Shown here: positions 59,002 through 64,000 of the stretch, in pieces
Layout of the letters: the number at the start of each line of letters is the position of its first letter
Position numbering within the stretch: the stretch's first letter is position 1
Assembly: GCA_947632005.1 (NCBI GenBank)
Contig: CANRNU010000005.1
Span: 20,084-84,083, forward strand
Length of the DNA stretch: 64,000 bases
Source: an uncultured Oscillospiraceae bacterium
GTDB taxonomy: Bacteria > Bacillota > Clostridia > Oscillospirales > Oscillospiraceae
Direction: 5' to 3'
The notes under the pieces: model-generated
The model's database searches: none
Seen by the model: only the letters and a program-made list of their open reading frames with translations
What the model was told of the DNA's origin: nothing
Position numbers and translations under genes: made by a program

Positions 59002-60965
59002 TCTTGTTTAAATACCACCTTGTCAGTAAAAATCCAACGGTCCTGATGTTCGTCAACTATGAAATTGAAGACATGTGCGTTGTCTTCATCTGCATTGGTG
59101 ATACTAACCGTTACTCTTGAATCATCCGTCCATTCATAGCCCTTCATCTGCTTGCTGGACACGTGAGCATAGAAGGAATCTACAGTCGTTCCTTCCCTGT
59201 CAACCTTAGTAATGGTGCAATCATCAAATGTTTCACTTTTCCCATCACCAGTGACTGCGACAGAAATATCTGCCCCAGAGGACAAAAGGTTGACAGGAAC
59301 TAAAATTTCGTCTCTGGAAAGGTCAATACTGTAACTATTCTCAGGCGCAGAAAAGGAATAGCGGTCATTGATCGGGTCTACCAGGAATATGCCATTTTCA
59401 TCCGTCTGTAGGATCGCCTCGATCTCCGACTTTTCCGTTTCACTGATGTGCAGTTCTTCGGCAAGCGCAATCAACAGATCACAGTTCAAAACAAGAGGTT
59501 CATACAACGAAGGAAGTTCAGTTTTCCTGACTTCTTTTAATTCCTTATTATATGCCTTTAGGCGATCCTTTTCATCCTTGTATTGTTTTTCTGCCTCTTT
59601 CTTCTCTTTTGATGTCATGAATCTATAATCCGGCTCTGCAATTTCCAACTCCTTCACATCATCCAGATATGTAGCGTTCAACGCTCTTTGTTCATCCAGA
59701 AGGATTGTGACATTATCGTATGCTATGTCATACGCAGCTTGCAAGTATTTCTGATCATTCGTCTTAGCATAAAGATCCAAATACACCTGCGCGGCAAAAT
59801 AGCGAATCGACCACTCTTCTGTAGTAGTATTCTCTATGATGGCGTCAGCATACCCCTTACTTCTGGAGATATACTCATCTCCGTCGTAGGTTTCTTGTAC
59901 GGCAACTATAGCCTTTGGAAGGATCTGGACGTAATTATAATCTTTACGATAGATCCCTGTTGCCAAATCGTTGTACCTATCAACGCATTCCAGACATTTC
60001 GCGTACTGTGATGTCTCAAAATAGCAGTCAGCTAATTCGAGCCAATAATTGCCCAACAGTTTATATGTCTCTTCTTCTGCCTCTAACCTGTGGATCTTCT
60101 CATGTACAGAATCTATCTCACTGATTTCAGCAAAGTTTTCTATCGCCTTCTCATTCAGTGTGAGTTTTCCATCCAAGCCGTACTCTTGGACAATATCAAC
60201 CATGTAGTCAAAAGCTCTTTCCCTGTTCTTCTGAATCGCGGCAGTTTCTTCATCGTCAAGTTCCCAACCGCTCAACAAGAAGGCCCGGTCCGCTGCTTCA
60301 TTAGCGCTCTTGTATTTGTTGTACGAGTCAACGACTGTATATACAACACTTGTAGCCAACCGCTTCCAATCAAATGAGTTCGCCACAGACAAAACAGCAA
60401 GAGGATTCGGCACCGCGCTTCGAATGGTAGTAGCCTTATCCTGATTATAAATGTACTGCAGCCGGTCCCTTTTAACAGAAATGTTGATATAGGACTTTAT
60501 GATATCTCTCAAGTTTTGGAGGTGCTCCTGAGTGGTTTCGTCAATCGCCCCAGGATTGATGTCATTTAGTAAAGATGTGTAGATATCATCCAGGATAAGA
60601 CGGTTATCCTTAGAAATGCGGATCTCTTCCGCTGTAATAGCCAAGTAATACAGCATCGAGAACGAATTCCTCTGCCGTTCAGTCAGTTCTGGAATATCCA
60701 CCGTTTCCTCCGGCGTAGTAAAAGCGGATGACGGCAGTACGGCCTCTGACGACACGATATCTTGGGCAGAATATGCCTCATTTGGTCCTTCAGAGGAGAC
60801 TGGCACCATTGTTTCTTCTGGGGGAACATCAGTCCCCATGTTGGCAGGGGAAGGTTCTATGTCAGAATTTGTAGTCTGGGCATTTGAACTGCATCCAAAT
60901 AGCGGCATGGCCATTGCTAGAGCAATTAACACAGCAAGAACCCGCCCAATCAATAATTTCTTCAT
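58998..60965 (-). CDS. Large helical lipoprotein, TPR-like
   Basis: 655 aa. Lipobox LFGCSS after a signal peptide; an acidic Ser/Pro-rich linker to about 85, then long alpha-helical repeats of TPR character (YWLELADCYFETSQYAKCLECVDRYNDLA) and a C-terminal beta-rich domain (ADISVAVTGDGKSETFDDCTI). No enzyme motif. It is made with the MBL lipoprotein and may tether or regulate it on the cell surface. Family not recognised. A/T-rich like its neighbours. Confidence 0.72.
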   Translation of the reverse strand: MKKLLIGRVLAVLIALAMAMPLFGCSSNAQTTNSDIEPSPANMGTDVPPEETMVPVSSEGPNEAYSAQDIVSSEAVLPSSAFTTPEETVDIPELTERQRNSFSMLYYLAITAEEIRISKDNRLILDDIYTSLLNDINPGAIDETTQEHLQNLRDIIKSYINISVKRDRLQYIYNQDKATTIRSAVPNPLAVLSVANSFDWKRLATSVVYTVVDSYNKYKSANEAADRAFLLSGWELDDEETAAIQKNRERAFDYMVDIVQEYGLDGKLTLNEKAIENFAEISEIDSVHEKIHRLEAEEETYKLLGNYWLELADCYFETSQYAKCLECVDRYNDLATGIYRKDYNYVQILPKAIVAVQETYDGDEYISRSKGYADAIIENTTTEEWSIRYFAAQVYLDLYAKTNDQKYLQAAYDIAYDNVTILLDEQRALNATYLDDVKELEIAEPDYRFMTSKEKKEAEKQYKDEKDRLKAYNKELKEVRKTELPSLYEPLVLNCDLLIALAEELHISETEKSEIEAILQTDENGIFLVDPINDRYSFSAPENSYSIDLSRDEILVPVNLLSSGADISVAVTGDGKSETFDDCTITKVDREGTTVDSFYAHVSSKQMKGYEWTDDSRVTVSITNADEDNAHVFNFIVDEHQDRWIFTDKVVFKQE

Positions 60966-61322
60966 ATGTATCTCTCCATTTATACCCTGTCAAACTTCTT
61001 TGAAAACAGCCTATCTTAAGGGTAATATGAACGGTGTCCAATAAAACACCCTTCCAACCTCAGGTCCTCCCATTTTATTTCAAGAAGAGAGAGTTCTTCA
61101 CGTCAGCACTAGCCAAAAGTGGCCATGCCTTTGTTTAGCGACCCCAACCCATCAGCAAAACCCGGGCAATCTAGTTGAACTATAAATTCACCTTTCTTGA
61201 ACTATAATTCTTCTCATTTGAACTATAATCCGTCTTTCTTGAACTATAATTTAAACTATAGCGTCCCTTTCGTCAAGCCCGGCTGCCTAGGGTAAGGCCC
61301 CTGCCCTTGCCCCCCTTATATA
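60966..61322. other. Non-coding stretch with a repeat array
   Basis: No gene seen over about 350 bp. It holds upstream sequence of the lipoprotein operon and, in its second half, the TTGAACTATAA repeats listed separately. Confidence 0.6.
61175..61261. repeat. Array of TTGAACTATAA repeats at helical spacing
   Basis: Four copies of TTGAACTATAA-type sequence begin at 61175, 61197, 61218 and 61239, spaced 22, 21 and 21 bp, with a fifth degenerate copy (TTAAACTATA) at 61251. The spacing of two helical turns puts all copies on one DNA face, as in iterons or a cooperative operator array. Confidence 0.85.
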
Positions 61323-61361
61323 CCTTTACTTTTTTCGCATTTGTGATATAATAAGTAAAGG
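61323..61361. promoter_or_regulatory. Promoter and operator of the XRE-Fic gene
   Basis: Inverted repeat CCTTTACTT - 21 bp - AAGTAAAGG brackets a TATAAT at 61347-61352, with TTTACT 16 bp before it as a weak -35. The encoded protein has its own XRE domain, so autoregulation is likely. Confidence 0.68.
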
Positions 61362-61367
61362 AATGAG

Positions 61368-62285
61368 GTGAATGATGTGCTCTCCTATGCGGGGCTGCTT
61401 CAAAAGCTGCAGGAGCACGGGCTGACGAAGACCGCCCTCGCCGCTCAGCTTGGTATATCCTCCCGCACCGTTGCCAAGATCGGCCGCGGGGAGAGGATCG
61501 CGGACCATGTGCTCAAAAAAATAGCCGCATATCTGGACTGCTTTCCCGAGGAGCTCTGCAGAACCATCTCTGACAACGCCCTGCTTCAGACGCTCCGGGA
61601 CGAGAAGAGCGCTCATATCTCCGGCGGCATTTACCATGAGCTGCAGGTGCGCATGACGTACAACTCCAATCATATGGAGGGCAGTAAGCTCAATGAGGAG
61701 CAAACGCGGCTCATCTTTGAGACCAGTACCATCGCCGTGGACGAGGCCATCCCTGTGGATGACGTCATTGAGACGGTCAACCACTTCCGGGCCATTGACT
61801 ATGTGATAGACCTGGCGGAGGCGTCGCTCTCCGAAGCCATTATCAAAGAACTGCACCGCATCCTGAAACAGGGAACCACGGACTCTACCCTGCCGTGGTT
61901 CGCTGTGGGCGAATACAAGAAGCGCCCCAACATGGCCGGCGGCCTTGAGACCGCCAAGCCAAAGGATGTTCCCGCCCGCATGGAAAACCTGCTCGCCGGG
62001 TACGAGGCCATCGATGCCGTCACCATCAACGATACTATTCGGTTTCACTGGGAGTTTGAGCGCATTCATCCGTTCCAGGACGGCAACGGCAGAGTCGGCC
62101 GGCTCATCGCCCTCAAGGAGTGTCTTCGCCACGGCATCGTCCCCTTCCTCATCGAGGATGACAAGAAGCTGTACTACTACCGGGGCCTGGCCGAATGGGA
62201 GCGTGAAAGAGGCTGGCTGACCGATACCTGCCTGGACGGCCAGGACACTTTCCGCCGCCTGATGGATATGTTTGAAATACAGTGA
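61368..62285 (+). CDS. Fic-family AMP-transferase fused to an XRE DNA-binding domain
   Basis: 305 aa with GTG start (AAGGA upstream; GTG 61377 with GAGGTG is an alternative). An N-terminal helix-turn-helix (TKTALAAQLGISSRTVAKIGRG) is followed by a Fic domain with HPFQDGNGRVGR. The segment SNHMEGS near 100 fits the (S/T)xxxE(G/N) inhibitory helix, so the enzyme is self-inhibited (class II). Fic enzymes transfer AMP or other nucleotides to proteins. The XRE domain probably controls its own promoter or the upstream repeat array. Confidence 0.9.
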   Translation: MNDVLSYAGLLQKLQEHGLTKTALAAQLGISSRTVAKIGRGERIADHVLKKIAAYLDCFPEELCRTISDNALLQTLRDEKSAHISGGIYHELQVRMTYNSNHMEGSKLNEEQTRLIFETSTIAVDEAIPVDDVIETVNHFRAIDYVIDLAEASLSEAIIKELHRILKQGTTDSTLPWFAVGEYKKRPNMAGGLETAKPKDVPARMENLLAGYEAIDAVTINDTIRFHWEFERIHPFQDGNGRVGRLIALKECLRHGIVPFLIEDDKKLYYYRGLAEWERERGWLTDTCLDGQDTFRRLMDMFEIQ

Positions 62286-62305
62286 CATCCCCACCATGGG
62301 GGATG
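62286..62305 (+). terminator. Small hairpin after the XRE-Fic gene
   Basis: CATCCCC / GGGGATG with a short loop; weak T-content follows. Confidence 0.5.
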
Positions 62306-62332
62306 CCATACTTTAGTCTTCATATTGTGAAT

Positions 62333-62356
62333 AGGGAGGCACATCTGTGCCTCCCT
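62333..62356 (-). terminator. Hairpin after the tnpV gene
   Basis: AGGGAGGCACA / TGTGCCTCCCT with a 2-nt gap, directly past the stop on the minus strand. Confidence 0.7.
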
Positions 62357-62360
62357 CTCT

Positions 62361-62732
62361 TCATACGTATATCACTTCTTCGTAGACAATCTCCCGGGCG
62401 CGAGCGGCGATGTTGTTCATCCGACCCACCCATGCCATCTGGTCCCTTGCCTTCAGCTCCTCCGTGATGCCTTCGCTGGCCGCCATCTGCTCCACCAGGC
62501 GGGAGTACATTTCCCTGGCTCGCTCGTCCGTGTCGGCCAAGTGGGCGTTCAGCCCTCCGCTGGTCAGCAGATGGGAAAACGTGCCCCTGCGGTGCCGCTT
62601 TAGGTACTCCATCCGCCGCTTTCCCCACACACCCACAGGGCTCTCCGCCTCCTGGTGCGGCAACAGGTTCGGCAAATAGTAGTCCCCCACCAGCGTGTAG
62701 CCGATGCCGTTGATCTCTTTGTACTGTTCCAT
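62361..62732 (-). CDS. tnpV: TnpV-family transposon protein
   Basis: 123 aa, the family's usual length. The signature is complete: GYTLVGDYYLPNL at the start, PVGVWGKRRMEYLKRHRRGTFSHLLTSGGLNAHLADTDE in the middle, and DQMAWVGRMNNIAARAREIV at the end. TnpV occurs in Tn4451-like and related mobilizable elements of Firmicutes; its function is not established. GGAGGT stands before the ATG. Its presence 37 kb from the recombinase argues that this stretch still belongs to the island or to a second nested element. Confidence 0.92.
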   Translation of the reverse strand: MEQYKEINGIGYTLVGDYYLPNLLPHQEAESPVGVWGKRRMEYLKRHRRGTFSHLLTSGGLNAHLADTDERAREMYSRLVEQMAASEGITEELKARDQMAWVGRMNNIAARAREIVYEEVIYV

Positions 62733-62810
62733 CGCGCAGACCTCCTTGTTTTTTCTTCCATCATACTAGGAAGTCCGCGGTCTGTCGAATGTGTGAAATG
62801 CTGTGGCAGG

Positions 62811-63227
62811 CTAATTTCCTAATACCACGCGCCCGTTCTTTTTCTGCCATTCCTTATATTCATCAACATCATCCTTGACAAGCTTTAGAGCCGCTGCTAC
62901 AACAGCGGCATCATCGGCAAGGCCAAGAACAGGAATGGAATCCGGAATCAGGTCAAAGTGGTTGAAAAGGTATATCAGTGCACCTACGATAGCAATAATG
63001 CTTCCAATTGGAATGTCAGTGTATTCCTTTTTTATGTAAGAGCGGACCAAGGAGATCAGTATCGGAACAGATGATAATCCAGAACCAATAGCCGGTATCT
63101 TTTGCAGCTTTCGCTCCAATCGTTCCAAAAACCTCTCAAGTTTATCCTGGTCTTTAAGAAGTTCCTCCGCTTCTGATGAATTCTTGTTGAGTTCATTCTC
63201 TATGACCTCTTCGGAAATTTTAGACAT
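62811..63227 (-). CDS. YkvA/DUF1232-family membrane protein
   Basis: 138 aa. A charged, helical first half is followed by the DUF1232 signature IYLFNHFDLIPDSIPVLGLADDAAVVAAALKLV, which contains a short hydrophobic hairpin. The family is small, often found near stress genes, and its role is not known. The ATG has GGAGGG upstream. It lies between tnpV and a Fic gene on the same strand. Confidence 0.9.
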   Translation of the reverse strand: MSKISEEVIENELNKNSSEAEELLKDQDKLERFLERLERKLQKIPAIGSGLSSVPILISLVRSYIKKEYTDIPIGSIIAIVGALIYLFNHFDLIPDSIPVLGLADDAAVVAAALKLVKDDVDEYKEWQKKNGRVVLGN

Positions 63228-63292
63228 TTGTTTACCCTCCGTTCATTAAATCTAAAGTCTCTTTGCTTATTTCGATTGTTTTTTATTCTTTT

Positions 63293-64000
63293 TCACTCGC
63301 CTTTTCTATACGCCCAGTGGCTCGCCACGCGGCACTTGACCAGCGATCCCTCCGCCGTCAGGGCGGCCAGGATACGGTTGGCCGTGGCGGGGGACACGCC
63401 GCACAGCGCGCGCACATCCGCGTTGCTGATATGGTCGTGGGTCCGCAGATACCCCTCGATCTTCCGCCGGCGGGCAGCGGCCCTGTCTGCCGCTCCATCG
63501 CTCATTTCATCGCTCGCATCCAGCGCCTCCATGAGCGATGACTTGATGACCGACAGCATGAACTCGATGAAAGCCGTGGACTCGCCCGCGTCGTTGGAGG
63601 CGTTGATGGCGTCATAGTAGCCCTGCTGATTAGCATGGATGATGGACTCCACCGGCAGCCAGGCGAAGATCGGGGCCCACCTGGACAGCAGCAGCGTGTG
63701 CCACAGCCGCCCGATGCGGCCATTGCCGTCGGCGAAGGGGTGGATGAGCTCCAGCTCGTAGTGGAACACGCAGCTTTTGATCAGCATATGCACGTCGCTG
63801 TCCCGGGTCCAGTCCAGCAGCTTTTGCACTGACTCCGGCACATACTGGGGCAGCGTGCCCAGATGCACCACCCGTCCGGTCTGGTCCACCACGCCCACCG
63901 GCCGGGAGCGGAACACGCCGGACTCCTCCACCAGCCCCCGGGTCATCACCCCATGGGCCGTCAGCAGGTCGTCTATGGAATAGGGGTCCAGCCCGTCCAG
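63293..64000 (-). CDS. Fic-family protein, N-terminus outside the window
   Basis: The frame is open to the right edge, so the N-terminal part is missing; the internal ATG used by the track is not the start. The Fic motif is HPFADGNGRIGRLWHTLLL, and a winged-helix C-terminus (HISNADVRALCGVSPATANRILAALTAEG) follows, the layout of the large Fic-DUF4172/DUF977-like class. No inhibitory motif is seen in the visible part; it may lie in the missing N-terminus. This is the second Fic gene within 2 kb. Confidence 0.9.
   Translation of the reverse strand: MDGLDPYSIDDLLTAHGVMTRGLVEESGVFRSRPVGVVDQTGRVVHLGTLPQYVPESVQKLLDWTRDSDVHMLIKSCVFHYELELIHPFADGNGRIGRLWHTLLLSRWAPIFAWLPVESIIHANQQGYYDAINASNDAGESTAFIEFMLSVIKSSLMEALDASDEMSDGAADRAAARRRKIEGYLRTHDHISNADVRALCGVSPATANRILAALTAEGSLVKCRVASHWAYRKGE

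Noticed and set aside
61175-61261. CRISPR array
   Set aside because: Repeat unit about 11 bp with only about 10 bp between copies, and no cas genes.

Overview
The window reads as chromosome from a GC-rich, spore-forming anaerobic Firmicute of class Clostridia, probably an Oscillospiraceae-type gut bacterium. The evidence is a SpoVT start codon region behind a sigma-G-like promoter, AGGAGG-type ribosome sites, Gram-positive lipoproteins and a sortase-like tail, and GC-rich coding DNA carrying cpp/rep-like palindromic intergenic repeats. Genus is an inference. I recognised no rRNA, tRNA, IS transposase or CRISPR array.

Bases 1-25,300 look like ordinary chromosome. In order they hold: the 3' part of a pseudokinase-SH3 membrane protein; a GH13 amylase; a DUF2461 protein; a Fur/PerR regulator; a YihY/BrkB membrane protein; an orphan Imm26-like immunity protein; a heavy-metal cluster (CadC-like repressor, free HMA protein, CPC-type ATPase) flanked by interspersed repeats; cardiolipin synthase; a hybrid histidine kinase with a solute-binding lipoprotein; a zinc macrodomain ADP-ribose hydrolase; a surface protein; a MarR regulator; a permease-MalY-RidA group; asnS; and an NlpC/P60 lipoprotein-like hydrolase.

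At about 25,300 spoVT is cut after its codon for Gly-Asp-Pro and a large serine recombinase lies exactly at the junction. Everything from there to the window end is best read as one integrated mobilizable island, with the other end not in view. Its backbone is recombinase, small ORF, ParB, MOBP-type relaxase, MobC, a likely oriT, a ParR/ParM-like pair, a Cys-rich VLP protein, a DUF6076 protein with a private sigma factor, and TnpV near the far end. No type IV secretion genes are visible, so it is probably mobilizable rather than self-conjugative.

The island cargo is dominated by defence and conflict genes: a two-gene CBASS (CD-NTase plus Cap15-like effector); a Tag glycosylase overlapping a PLD-helicase-DUF3427 protein; a SAM riboswitch with a readable terminator/antiterminator switch controlling an unknown 123-aa protein followed by a PD-(D/E)XK nuclease; a HipA-like kinase with an overlapping HTH partner; a tightly overlapped four-gene operon (47.4-58.0 kb) with a DruE-like 1749-aa helicase-DUF1998 protein and three unfamiliar partners; a ComEC-like MBL lipoprotein pair; and two Fic proteins. 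The CBASS genes and the 47-61 kb block are visibly richer in A+T than the island backbone, suggesting nested later acquisitions. The two most promising undescribed items are the four-gene helicase operon and the SAM-riboswitch operon.
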